Origin: Roseiarcus sp963822215
GTDB taxonomy: Bacteria; Pseudomonadota; Alphaproteobacteria; Rhizobiales; Beijerinckiaceae
Assembly: GCA_963822215.1 (NCBI GenBank)
Contig: CAWGGX010000007.1
Span: 372,001 to 436,000, forward strand
Direction: 5' to 3'
DNA: 64,000 nt
This document shows positions 23,719 through 32,500 of this stretch, piece by piece. The position numbers and the translations under genes are program-made. The first letter of the stretch is position 1. Each line of letters starts with the position of its first letter. The notes beneath the pieces were generated by a model, which was not told the origin of the DNA, did not search any database, and saw nothing but the letters and a program-made list of their open reading frames with translations.

Positions 23719-24558
23719 TCATTCCTCCCCAAAAAGCGGCAAGGCCGGCGCGGGCGACTCCCGCAGGCCGTGAGCCTCGATCATCCGCTCCAGCGCCCCG
23801 AACAGAAGCTCCAAATCCTGCGGGCGCGACAGGCGGTGGTCGCCGTCCTTGATCAGGGTCAGCGTCGCCGGATCGCCGCCGAGGCGCTCCATCAGCTTGA
23901 GCGCGTGCGCGTAGGGCACGGATTCGTCCTGCATCCCCTGCAGAACGGCGACCGGGCAGTGGGTGCGGATCATGCCGCCATAAAGGAGGTGCTTGCGCCC
24001 GTCCTCGATCAGCCCGCGGGTGAAGACGTCGGGCTCGTCGGAATAGGCCGAGCGTGGCCGCCACGCGCCTGTGTCCATGATCGCGCGGCGGCCCTCCTCC
24101 GGCGCCTGAGCCCAGATCAGCGCCTCGGTGAAGTCGACCGCCGGGGCGATCAGGACGAGGCCCGCGAGCCGATCGCTCTCGCCCGCCTCGTTCAGGGCCC
24201 GCGCGGCGAGCAGCGCCAGATAGCCGCCCATCGACGAGCCGAGGACGATCTGCGGGCCCTCGCTCTCGGCCCGAATCAGCGCCAGCGTCTCCTCGAGCCA
24301 CTGCGAGACCGTGCCGTCCTCGAGCCGCCCGTCCGAGCGGCCGTGGCCGGAATAGTCGAAGCGGAGAAGGCCGAGGCCGAGCCGTTCGGCCTCCGCGTCG
24401 AGCGCGCTCGCCTTGGTCGAGTCCATGTCCGAACGGTAGCCGCAGAGCCAGACGAGGCCGGCTTTCCCGCTTTGCGCTGGCGCGCGCCGGCGAAAGGCGA
24501 TACGTCGTCGATTTGGGGGCTCGCCCACATTGTGAAATTTCGGCTTTTCGTTCGACAC
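23719..24558 (-). CDS. Alpha/beta hydrolase (serine-type)
   Basis: From the GTG at 24558 the protein is 279 residues. It has a WLCGYRSDM oxyanion strand, FDYSGHGRSDG, the nucleophile elbow LGSSMGGYLAL, an acid in QGMQDESVPY and the triad histidine in KDGDHRLSRP. This is the small serine-hydrolase type often labelled palmitoyl-protein-thioesterase-like or peptidase-like; the substrate is unknown. It is cytoplasmic with no signal peptide. The longer upstream frame is Arg-rich antisense sequence to the neighbouring glycosyltransferase and was rejected. It is divergent from that gene with about 100 bp between starts. Confidence 0.82.
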   Translation of the reverse strand: MSNEKPKFHNVGEPPNRRRIAFRRRAPAQSGKAGLVWLCGYRSDMDSTKASALDAEAERLGLGLLRFDYSGHGRSDGRLEDGTVSQWLEETLALIRAESEGPQIVLGSSMGGYLALLAARALNEAGESDRLAGLVLIAPAVDFTEALIWAQAPEEGRRAIMDTGAWRPRSAYSDEPDVFTRGLIEDGRKHLLYGGMIRTHCPVAVLQGMQDESVPYAHALKLMERLGGDPATLTLIKDGDHRLSRPQDLELLFGALERMIEAHGLRESPAPALPLFGEE

Positions 24559-24665
24559 GTTCAGACGGTCCTCATGAGGCTGCGTTTGGCCACGGCTGTG
24601 ATCGCCCGCCGCGCCTGCGCCGCGGCTTCCCTCTACCGCGCCCGCGCGTTCGAGCGAAGCCGGGC

Positions 24666-25880
24666 GTGAGCGTCGAGCAGCCTTCCCCGTTCGGACGCGG
24701 CGCGAACGCCCCGCTCGCGGGACGGACGATCGCACAGATCGCCCCGCCCGCCGCCGCGGGCGGCGATCAGCGCGCAACGCTCGCGGTCGCCGAGGCGTTG
24801 GTCGAGGCGGGGGCCCGCGCGCTCGTCGTGTCCGATCCGGGCGACCTCGCCAGCGAAGCCCATACGGTCGGCGCCCTCCACGTTCCGTTTCCGGCGGCGA
24901 CCGAGAATCCGCTCGCCATGATGTTCAACGTGCGGCGGCTCGCCCGCGTGCTGGCGGCGGAGCGGGTCGATCTCGTCCATGCGCGCTCGCGCGCCTCCGC
25001 CTGGGTCGCGCTCGGCGCCTGCCGCAGGCTGAAGCGGGCGCTGGTGACCTCGATCTCCGGGGAGGGGCCCTCGAGCCGGCCGCGCAGCAGCTTCGAGTCG
25101 GCGCTCGCCGAGGGCGATCTCGTCATCGCCGCCTCGGACTATGCGTCCGAGCGGACGGGCGACATCTTTCCGTCGGCGCGGATGCGGCTGCGGATCGTGC
25201 GGCCGGGTCTCGACGTCGCAAAACTCTGGCCCGAGGCCGTCAGTCGATCGCGCGTCGCCAAGGTGCGCGAAGGCTGGAGCGTCGCGCCGCACGAACGGGT
25301 CGTGCTGGCGCCGGGACGGCTCATGCCCCGGCGCGGACAGGCGCTGGTGGTCGAGGCGGCGGCGCTGATCGCCAGGCGCGGCCTCGACGATGTCCGTTTC
25401 GTCCTGGCGGGCGAAGCGCAGAAGGCCGCGTTTGCACGTGAACTCGACGCGCTCGCCGCCTCGCGCGGCGTCAAGGACACGGTCGCGCGCGTCGGCGCGG
25501 AGGCCGATCGCGCCGCCGCCTTCGTCGGCGCGAGCGTGGTCGTCTTTCCGGCGCAGGCGGCCGACGGCGTGACGCGAGCCGTGATCGAGGCGGCGGCGGC
25601 CGGCGCGCTGACCGTTGTCGCCGATGTCGGCGCTGCGAGCGAGATCGTCGTGGCGCCGCCCTACGCGTCGCCGGAACAGCGCACGGGATGGCTCGTTCCA
25701 GTCGGAGACGCCGCCGCGCTCGCCGATGCGATCGAAGCGGCGCTGACGCTCGGCGCGTCGGCGCGCGAGGCGACCCGCCGCCGGTCGCGCGACCGCATCG
25801 CCGACCTTTATTCGCTGGCGCGGATGACGGGCGACACCTTGAACGTCTACGCGGAAGCCTTGCGGCGGAAGGGCGGGTGA
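24666..25880 (+). CDS. GT4-family glycosyltransferase
   Basis: From the GTG at 24666 the protein has 404 residues and the two-Rossmann GT-B layout of GT4 enzymes. IAQIAPPAAAGGDQRATLAVAEAL is the N-terminal glycine-rich start (here GGDQR). VDLVHARSRASAWVA is the acceptor-domain strand, VVLAPGRLMPRRGQALVVEAAAL starts the donor domain, and VVFPAQAADGVTRAVIEAAAAGALTVVAD carries the nucleotide-sugar region with the E of the EAx7E motif. It probably adds a hexose to a lipid or polysaccharide. The sugar and acceptor are unknown, and the start is uncertain because no strong ribosome-binding site is seen. Confidence 0.8.
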   Translation: MSVEQPSPFGRGANAPLAGRTIAQIAPPAAAGGDQRATLAVAEALVEAGARALVVSDPGDLASEAHTVGALHVPFPAATENPLAMMFNVRRLARVLAAERVDLVHARSRASAWVALGACRRLKRALVTSISGEGPSSRPRSSFESALAEGDLVIAASDYASERTGDIFPSARMRLRIVRPGLDVAKLWPEAVSRSRVAKVREGWSVAPHERVVLAPGRLMPRRGQALVVEAAALIARRGLDDVRFVLAGEAQKAAFARELDALAASRGVKDTVARVGAEADRAAAFVGASVVVFPAQAADGVTRAVIEAAAAGALTVVADVGAASEIVVAPPYASPEQRTGWLVPVGDAAALADAIEAALTLGASAREATRRRSRDRIADLYSLARMTGDTLNVYAEALRRKGG

Positions 25881-25920
25881 GGGCGACCAAACGGACGGCG
25901 AGCGTCTCGCGCGCCTTCAA

Positions 25921-25963
25921 GGGCGGCGAGACGCCGCCCCTCCCCCTGGACGGCGAGACGCCG
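25921..25963. terminator. Tandem GC hairpins between convergent genes
   Basis: GGGCGGC-gagac-GCCGCCC (25921-25939) is followed by a near-copy CGGC-gagac-GCCG (25951-25963). They sit between the converging glycosyltransferase and 529-residue hypothetical genes and could terminate both. No U-tract follows, so factor-independent termination would be weak. Confidence 0.45.
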
Positions 25964-25979
25964 CCCCTCCGGGGCGCCC

Positions 25980-27569
25980 TCAATCGTGGTAGGTGAAGAA
26001 GGCAACCGCGCTCGTCTCGGCGATCTGGCGCATCAGCGGAATATCGGCGAGGCGACCCTCGCGAAGGATTTCCCGCCCCGCAAACGCCAGGCTTCGTGAA
26101 GCCTCCGGCAGCGAGCCGGCCGACAGTGCAATGGCCGTCAGCGCGCATTGGCGCGCCCAGAACAGGCGTCGACCCGGGAGATGATCTTCGAGCAGCGCCT
26201 GCGCCCCGTCTTCGACGGTCCGCGTCGGGCGCAAAATGGTTTCGACCTTCTCGCCGGCTTCGAACCAGCTGTCCACCGCGTCCAGGTCGAGGACCGAGTC
26301 CTGCGCGTCGGCGATCGCCGCCGGGTCGTCCCGGTCGGGGACGTCGGCGAGCAGCGAGTTGATAATGTCGGCCGGCGTCGAGTTGTCGGGGACCAGGGAA
26401 TTGAGCCCGAGCGCTTCGACGGCGCGGACCAATTCGAAAGGCGGCGGCGCGTCGCCAGCGAGATTCCGCCCCAGCGCCAGTCGAACCAGTCGAAGCCAGG
26501 TTTCGAAGGGCGCCTCGGCCGACGACACGGCGCCGAGCGCGCTGCTCTCCATCTGCGAGGCTTCGGCCTTGGATAGCTTCTCCATGGTGATGGAATCGGC
26601 GAGCCCCGAGGACTTGGCCATCAGCGCGACGACATCGAAGCGAGCGCCACGCTTGACCGTCGCGATCAGACTGGCCGCGCCCGACCCGTCGCAGGCCGAG
26701 GCGGTCGTCCTCACGATCTGCGTTGCGGGCCGCGCCAGCCCACCGGCGGCGAATGGGAAAGCGCGATCCAGCGCCTCGCGCCGGGCGCTCGGCAGCCATG
26801 GGCGGATCAGTTCGATCCGTCGTCGGGCGATCGGGTCAAGGCCGCCGCGCCTAGCCGAGGCGGCGAGCGCGCGAATCGCCGCCAGCGCCGTCGAATCCTC
26901 AGCGTCGAGCAGGAAGCCGACGGCGCTTCGGCGAGCCCGGTCGCTTGGATCGGCGGCGAAAGCCTCGACAAGGCGCGCCCGGTAGTCGTCGGGGAAGATT
27001 GCCGACAGACAACGAACCTCCTCGTGCAGCTCGAAGTCGTCGCCCGCCAGATCGTTGAGCAGCGGCTGCACCAGATCGCGATAGCCGGCCTCGCCGGGTT
27101 CGTGGAACACACCCGCCGCGACCATGCGAGCCATGGACGCGCGCGCCGCATCGCCGATGTCGACGTGGGACCCCGCGAACACCCGCCCGAGAATCATCAG
27201 GATCGCCGGATGGATGTCGTCCTGGCGCGCCGCTTCCTCGATCCTATCGCGGGCGCTCGTCAGCTCCTCGCGCGCCCCCGGGTCGCCGCCGCTGGCGTCG
27301 ACCCGCAGCCGCTCCAGCTCCTCGGAAAGCTCGGACATCGCCTCCGGCTCTGGAAATTCGTCCGGCTCGGCGGGGTCGGCCTCGAGGAACGCGCCGATCA
27401 TCTCCTCAAGGGACCGCTCGTCGGTCAGAGGGGCGTCGAACACCAGTCTTCGCAGCTGATCCAGGTCCACGCCCGAAAAGAGCGTGTCGAGCGGACTCGC
27501 GCGCTTGCTGTTGCCTTTGCGCGTGGTTTTGCGGGCAACCTTTTTGCGCTTGGCGGCGGGCTTTTTCAT
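25980..27569 (-). CDS. Uncharacterised 529-residue protein with basic N-terminus
   Basis: From the ATG at 27569 the protein opens with a Lys/Arg-rich tail (MKKPAAKRKKVARKTTRKG) that could bind nucleic acid. A long, mostly alpha-helical body follows with repeated helix pairs (for example DDYRARLVEAFAADPSDRARR followed by EDSTALAAIRALAASARRGG) that looks like degenerate HEAT-type repeats. No catalytic motif, signal peptide or membrane helix is visible. It is convergent with the glycosyltransferase and has no operon partner. I do not recognise the family. Confidence 0.65.
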   Translation of the reverse strand: MKKPAAKRKKVARKTTRKGNSKRASPLDTLFSGVDLDQLRRLVFDAPLTDERSLEEMIGAFLEADPAEPDEFPEPEAMSELSEELERLRVDASGGDPGAREELTSARDRIEEAARQDDIHPAILMILGRVFAGSHVDIGDAARASMARMVAAGVFHEPGEAGYRDLVQPLLNDLAGDDFELHEEVRCLSAIFPDDYRARLVEAFAADPSDRARRSAVGFLLDAEDSTALAAIRALAASARRGGLDPIARRRIELIRPWLPSARREALDRAFPFAAGGLARPATQIVRTTASACDGSGAASLIATVKRGARFDVVALMAKSSGLADSITMEKLSKAEASQMESSALGAVSSAEAPFETWLRLVRLALGRNLAGDAPPPFELVRAVEALGLNSLVPDNSTPADIINSLLADVPDRDDPAAIADAQDSVLDLDAVDSWFEAGEKVETILRPTRTVEDGAQALLEDHLPGRRLFWARQCALTAIALSAGSLPEASRSLAFAGREILREGRLADIPLMRQIAETSAVAFFTYHD

Positions 27570-27687
27570 GAGTTGCTCGGAACGGTTTGAAAGGCGCCCG
27601 AACCTACCCCGCTTCGGCGGGCCCGACCATGCCGGGCGCCGCCGATCCACAAGCCTATTCGCAGGTCGTCTCAGAAAGCCCTTCGGC

Positions 27688-28596
27688 TCAAGCCGGCCGG
27701 ATGAACGATCCGTCGCGCAGGTCCGTCATCGCCTGACGGATTTCCGCGTCGGTGTTCATGACGATCGGCCCGTGCCAGGCGATCGGCTCGCGCAAGGGGC
27801 GGCCGGAGACGAGCAGGAAGCGCACGCCCTCGTCGCCCGTCCGGACGACGATCTCGTCGCCCGCGCCGAACACCACCAGCGAGCGATTGCCGACGGTGTC
27901 GCGCACCAGCACGTCCTGGCCGTTCACTTCGGCCTCGCGCAGCACGCCAAACGGCTCGGAGGCGTCGGCGAAATCGGCCGATCCTTCGAACACGTAAGCG
28001 AAGGCCTGGCGGTAGTCTTCGACCTTGAGGCGCTTCACCTTGCCGGCCGGCACGGAGACGTCGAGATAGCGCGGCTCGGCGGCGACGCCGTCGACCGGGC
28101 CGGTCTTGCCCCAGAACTCGCCGCAGATGACGCGCACCATGGTCCCGTCGTCGTCGGTGACTTCGGGGATCGCCGCGGACGGAACGTCCTGGTAGCGCGG
28201 CTTGGTCATCTTGAGCCGAGCCGGCAGGTTCGCCCACAGCTGGAAGCCGTGCATGCGGCCTTTGTCGTCGCCCGCCGGCATTTCCTGGTGCATGATGCCG
28301 CTGCCGGCGGTCATCCACTGGACGTCGCCGGCGCCGAGCTTGCCGCGATTGCCGAGGCTGTCGCCGTGCTCGACGGAGCCCGCGAGCACATAGGTGATCG
28401 TCTCGATGCCGCGATGGGGATGCCAGGGAAAGCCGGCGCGATAGTCGGCCGGGTCGTCGCCGCGGAAATCGTCCATCATCAGGAACGGATCGAAGTCGGA
28501 CGTATCGCCGAAACCGAAGGCGCGGCGCAGACGCACGCCAGCGCCCTCCAGGGTCGGGCGGCTGAGGTTGACGCGTTTGACGGGTCGAATGGACAT
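27688..28596 (-). CDS. Pirin-family cupin protein
   Basis: The 302-residue protein has the two cupin domains of pirins. The first carries FPWHPHRGIETITYVLAG with the metal histidines and GDVQWMTAGSGIMHQEMP with the third His and Glu, and GFQLWANLP follows. The second domain ends with WHGPIVMNT. Bacterial pirins have been reported as quercetinases or as regulators that bind partner enzymes; the sequence does not decide. The ATG at 28596 has a plausible GGAG-like site. It is a single gene. Confidence 0.9.
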   Translation of the reverse strand: MSIRPVKRVNLSRPTLEGAGVRLRRAFGFGDTSDFDPFLMMDDFRGDDPADYRAGFPWHPHRGIETITYVLAGSVEHGDSLGNRGKLGAGDVQWMTAGSGIMHQEMPAGDDKGRMHGFQLWANLPARLKMTKPRYQDVPSAAIPEVTDDDGTMVRVICGEFWGKTGPVDGVAAEPRYLDVSVPAGKVKRLKVEDYRQAFAYVFEGSADFADASEPFGVLREAEVNGQDVLVRDTVGNRSLVVFGAGDEIVVRTGDEGVRFLLVSGRPLREPIAWHGPIVMNTDAEIRQAMTDLRDGSFIRPA

Positions 28597-29178
28597 GGAA
28601 ACTCCGTTGCAAACAAGAGGGGCGAAGCTTGCGAAATACTGATCTCGTTCAATGGCAAAGGAATTCTGTCTTCGCAAGCTCAGTTGTTACGAGAGCTAGG
28701 AATAGGACGACGACGTTTCAAGTCTATCACGGGATCTGAACGTTCCCATCGGTCGAGGCGATTGGCAAGCCCGCGGGAGCGCCGCATTGTTCCCCTGGGC
28801 CGTCCGCCCATCCGTGTCGTCGCCGTCGCGCCCGCCGTGACGGCGCGGCGACGGGCCTCCTCGACTTCGACGCGCAAAAGCCTTCTAGCAAGGAGGCCGC
28901 AGCGAAGGCGTCGCCCACCCTGGTCGCGTCGGTCGGTTGCGCTGTCGGCGGTGGGGAGCGCCAACGCACGCCCTGCGGTTCGGTCGGGCTTTCTGAAGAA
29001 TGGATGATAGTGTCCTTTATCCTGACGTAGTTTGCGGAGCCATCCGACGAGCCCCCTTTCGGGGGATCGTCTGAGTGGTAATGTTCTGCATCGTGTGCAA
29101 CCACAGGCGCCCGCTAGACGCACTCGAAACGCTCGACCCGGAGTGGGAAAGGGCGGTGCGTGATCTACACCGTACCGG
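28597..29178 (-). pseudogene. Gene-free stretch with a relic PfkB kinase C-terminus
   Basis: On the minus strand between about 28950 and 28770 the translation ATRVGDAFAAASLLE, then after a frame change LLRVEVEEARRRAVTAGATATT, matches the C-terminal end of PfkB sugar kinases. The nearest match is the kinase at 34182-35092 (GAGDAFAAAFLAA, then LLGVEIEEALRHAVAAGATATT). The rest of the kinase is missing. Both copies change frame at about the same place. The remaining flanks hold nothing recognisable. Confidence 0.6.
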
Positions 29179-29568
29179 ATGGCGGCAATGATCGAGCGCG
29201 CCCGCAAAAGATTGAGCAAGAGGGCCAAGAAAGGATTTCGCGGCTGGCCGGTCGCAACGGTCGCGCTCTATGGTCCAGACGATCGCACGGCGAGCAAGCT
29301 TACGGTCGGCATTGTGCCGGCCGAGGACGCCGAGGCAACCGACCTTCGACGCTGGTTCTCGAAGGCGCAGACCGACATCCGCGACGACATCCGGGTGGCG
29401 GAAGAAGTGCTGGCGTTCATCGCTGAGGCGGGAGCCAAGTCGGTTGTCATGACCGACCGGATCATCGGTTGCCCGCATGAAGAAGGCATCGATTACGAGG
29501 GCGCCACCTGTCCGGCTTGCCCGTTCTGGGCGGGACGGGACCGCTGGACCGGCAAGCGCCTACACTAG
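29179..29568 (+). CDS. Conserved small protein of unknown function with CPACPFW motif
   Basis: The 129-residue protein (126 from a second ATG at 29188) has a basic N-terminus MIERARKRLSKRAKKGFRGWP, then TVALYGPDDRTASKLTVGI and a RWF helix. A C-terminal region reads MTDRIIGCPHEEGIDYEGATCPACPFWAGRDRWTG. The three cysteines and a histidine near the end could bind zinc. I know the pattern as a conserved hypothetical in Hyphomicrobiales without assigned function. It lies directly before the integrase fragment. Confidence 0.65.
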   Translation: MAAMIERARKRLSKRAKKGFRGWPVATVALYGPDDRTASKLTVGIVPAEDAEATDLRRWFSKAQTDIRDDIRVAEEVLAFIAEAGAKSVVMTDRIIGCPHEEGIDYEGATCPACPFWAGRDRWTGKRLH

Positions 29569-29639
29569 TAGCAAGCAGCGTGTGTGTTTACCGCCCGCCG
29601 GGAGCTCATGCCTTCACTCTTACTCTTGATGACAGATCG

Positions 29640-30170
29640 CCCCACGAGGACACGATCAAGAGCAAGCGCGACCGCGCAATTCTCTCGACGCTTTTGTTCC
29701 ACGCGCTCCGGCGCGAGGAGCTGTGTAAGTTGGAGGTGAAGGACTTCTGGCACGCGCGCAAAGGCGTGCCGCATCTCAAAGTGTTGGGCAAGGGCGGCAA
29801 GACGCGCTACTTGCCGCTGCATCCCGGCACCCATGGATTGATCAACGACTATCTCGACGCCGCCGGGCACGGCCTCAACGAGACCGGCGCGCTGTTCCGG
29901 CCGGTCCGAAACAACCGCACCGGCAGGCTTGAACGAGCGATCGCGGCGGACGGCGTGTATCGACTTGTGCGGACCTACTCCGGGCAGCTCGGCTTTCAGA
30001 TCGGCGCGCACGCGCTGCGCGCGACCGCCGCCACCAACGCGCTCGATCACCAGGCCGACATCGCCAGGGCGCAGGAGTGGCTCGGCCACGCCAACATCGC
30101 CACCACGCGCATCTACGATCACCGCCGCACGCGGCCGGAGGACAGCCCGACGTTTAAGGTTGCGCGCTGA
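29640..30170 (+). pseudogene. Tyrosine recombinase (integrase), C-terminal catalytic fragment
   Basis: From about TIKSKRDRAILSTLL onward the frame is a good catalytic domain of an XerD/phage-type tyrosine recombinase: HALRREELCKL gives the first catalytic Arg, KGGKTRYLPL the Lys, HALRATAATNAL the HxxR pair, and WLGHANIATTRIYDHR the His and the nucleophilic Tyr. The ~120-residue core-binding N-terminal domain is missing and no proper start is seen. It is a truncated integrase, probably a remnant of an element. No att-type repeats were found nearby. Confidence 0.8.
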
Positions 30171-30452
30171 TGGCGGGGTCGAGAACGTGGTCTGCGACAT
30201 CCAAGAAGGCGGCGAGAGCGCGTTTCAGGTGCGCGCCCGGCGGCTGAGGGTCAGCTCGCTTCGCGAGCCAACTCTGCCCGACCGGCCGGAGTCGACCCAA
30301 TGCGGCCGGTCGCGGCGCGACACCAGTGGGCTGGTAGCCGAGTTGGCGAGTTGCGATCGCCCCGCCGCGACTACCGAGCGCGATCAAAGCGTGGCCGCCG
30401 GCGACGTTGACGATTCCCTCAACCGCGCGCACGAATTTGCGGGGAGACGCGC

Positions 30453-31742
30453 ATGGAAACGGACGGGACAAAGGGTTTCGGTCGGTTCGGCTGGGCGTCC
30501 AGGACCGCGGCGAGGTTGGTGACCGAGGCTGGACGGGTCGGCGTCGACCCTAGCGAGAGCGGCGACGCCACTTTGCAGCGGCGGCTACTGGTAATCCTGA
30601 GCGTTGGAACCCTGCCGTTGACCGTGCTTTGGTCGATAATCTACTTCGCAGCCGGCGCTCGGCTCGCCGCGGCCGCGCCTGCGGTTTATTCCTTCGTCAC
30701 TCCGATCAATACGGTTCTGCTTCAATGGACCCGGAACTTCGGCCTCTACCGCTTCATCCAACTACTTATGACGCTTGTGCTTCCATGGCTGGTAATGATA
30801 AGCTTGGGCGGGTTCAAGAGCTCGAGCGTGGTGATCATCTGGGCGGCGCTTTGTCCGCTCGTCTCCCTGCTGGTGGAGGATCTGCGCCGGACCCTGCTTT
30901 GGATCGTGGGCTTCGTCTTGCTCCTGATCATTAGCGCCTTTTTGCAGCCACACCTGACGCCCGCCGAACTTCCAGAGGCGTTAATAACCTGGTTTTTTGT
31001 GCTCAATCTCGGCGCAGTGATCGCGATTGCATTCGCGCTCCTGTACTATTTCGTTGGGCAACGAAACTTCTTCCAGCAACGATCAGAGACGCTGCTGCTC
31101 AACATTCTTCCAAAGGAAATCTCGGAAGCTCTCAAGACCGACCGGAGCGCGATTGCTGCGCATTATGATTCGGCGAGCGTCCTTTTCGCCGATATCGTAG
31201 AGTTCACGCCGATGGCCGCGACGATGCCTCCGTTGCACTTGGTCAATCTACTTAACGACGTGTTTCAGTGCTTCGATGACCTCGTGGAAAAGCACGGGCT
31301 TGAGAAGATTAAGACGATCGGCGACTGCTACATGGTGGCCGCCGGCGTGCCGCGCGAGCGAAGCGATCACGCGATCGCGGTCGTGCAGTTTGCGCTCGAC
31401 ATACGGGATGTCGCGGCGAGCCGGACTTTCGGCGACCGGAAACTGGCATTCCGTATCGGCATCAACACCGGCCCTGTCGTGGCGGGCGTGATCGGCCGCA
31501 AGAAATTCATTTACGATCTATGGGGCGCAGCGGTGAATATGGCAAGTCGCATGGAATCCCACGGAGAGAGCGGAGCCATTCAAATCACCCGCAATACCTA
31601 TGATCTCGTCAAAGACCAATTTGAATGTGAAAGCAGGGGAACGATCAAAGTTAAGGGCACAGACGCGATGGAGGTCTGGCGCGTGATTGGTCGGAAGGGC
31701 AACCGGCGGTCCAGCCCCGAGTTGGCGAATGTTTCGCGGTGA
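30453..31742 (+). CDS. Membrane adenylate cyclase (class III)
   Basis: The 429-residue protein has six predicted membrane helices (about residues 44-66, 71-90, 101-120, 122-141, 147-165, 178-202) and a C-terminal cyclase homology domain. FADIVEFT gives metal Asp247, TIGDCYM gives metal Asp291, the adenine-specifying Lys lies in EKIKTIG (K285/K287) with Asp355 in YDLWG, and VNMASRME supplies Asn362 and Arg366 for transition-state binding. The Lys/Asp pair argues for ATP over GTP. It would make cAMP at the inner membrane. It is transcribed alone, downstream of a 280-bp spacer. Confidence 0.88.
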   Translation: METDGTKGFGRFGWASRTAARLVTEAGRVGVDPSESGDATLQRRLLVILSVGTLPLTVLWSIIYFAAGARLAAAAPAVYSFVTPINTVLLQWTRNFGLYRFIQLLMTLVLPWLVMISLGGFKSSSVVIIWAALCPLVSLLVEDLRRTLLWIVGFVLLLIISAFLQPHLTPAELPEALITWFFVLNLGAVIAIAFALLYYFVGQRNFFQQRSETLLLNILPKEISEALKTDRSAIAAHYDSASVLFADIVEFTPMAATMPPLHLVNLLNDVFQCFDDLVEKHGLEKIKTIGDCYMVAAGVPRERSDHAIAVVQFALDIRDVAASRTFGDRKLAFRIGINTGPVVAGVIGRKKFIYDLWGAAVNMASRMESHGESGAIQITRNTYDLVKDQFECESRGTIKVKGTDAMEVWRVIGRKGNRRSSPELANVSR

Positions 31743-32492
31743 AAACGCCAGCGTCAATCGGAACCAGGGGGTATTTCTGAACGGTGCAACGGCAAGCGTC
31801 GGCCCGAGCCTCGCACAATACGGTTTCCATAAGAATTGGGGCGAAACTCGCCGTCCGCGTTCCCCTCATAGCCGACGCTCGACGATCCGATTCTCGCGCG
31901 GCATCTGTAGGAGCGACTTGCGCCAATCGCGGTTGCCAATATCGTCACCTTCAATCTGCCTTCTGCCAGGGACTGACATTGGGCGGACCTACTTCGGCCC
32001 AAATTATTGATATTGTTTTACATTATTCGTGCAACATAATGTCCTTTATTTTGCACGAACTTTTCGGCTGTCCAGTTCTTCACGTCGCCCCGGTTTCCCC
32101 TCATCCGTACTAGCCGCGCCCTCCTTTGGGTTCATTCCCGAATACTCGAAATGGCTTGCGCTATCACTGTGTCCGATGCTCTGAACCGTCCGTAGAAGAC
32201 TTTTGTGCTTGAGCGATGTAGACGCCCTCCAGCGCGCCGAACTATTCTCCTTTGGGGTAGACCGCGTGGTGGCGTGACGACGAACGACCTTAAAAAACAC
32301 AAATTATATGTCCTACAACCTTCTGTTGATAGAACAACCATCCAGCCTCAGCGCACGCGTCCGGGACGGTCGATGGTCGATTGCGCTGTTGGACAGAGTG
32401 AGACGAAGACGCCAGCGCTCCGGCCCAAGCGCCCGCTTCTCTGCGTGGGCGCCTCCATGCGAAGGACTGCCCGACCGGACTCGGTCGCCGCG
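31743..32492. other. AT-richer non-coding stretch of 750 bp
   Basis: No gene is supported on either strand. The stretch is visibly AT-richer than its surroundings. It has an 8-bp inverted repeat TCGTGCAA (32027) / TTGCACGA (32051) around an AT-rich loop, and a TGTCCTTTAT string (32040) also seen near 29010 beside the PfkB relic. It is the left neighbour of the IS66 insertion. Confidence 0.5.
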
Positions 32493-32500
32493 AAAGTTGC
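32493..32500. repeat. Target site duplication AAAGTTGC (left)
   Basis: The 8-bp sequence AAAGTTGC is repeated directly at 34031-34038 on the other side of the IS66 element. An 8-bp duplication is what IS66 elements make. Confidence 0.9.

Noticed and set aside
25921..25963. Tandem repeats here as a CRISPR array
   Set aside because: Only two short hairpin-like repeats with no regular spacers and no cas genes; no array was seen anywhere in the window.
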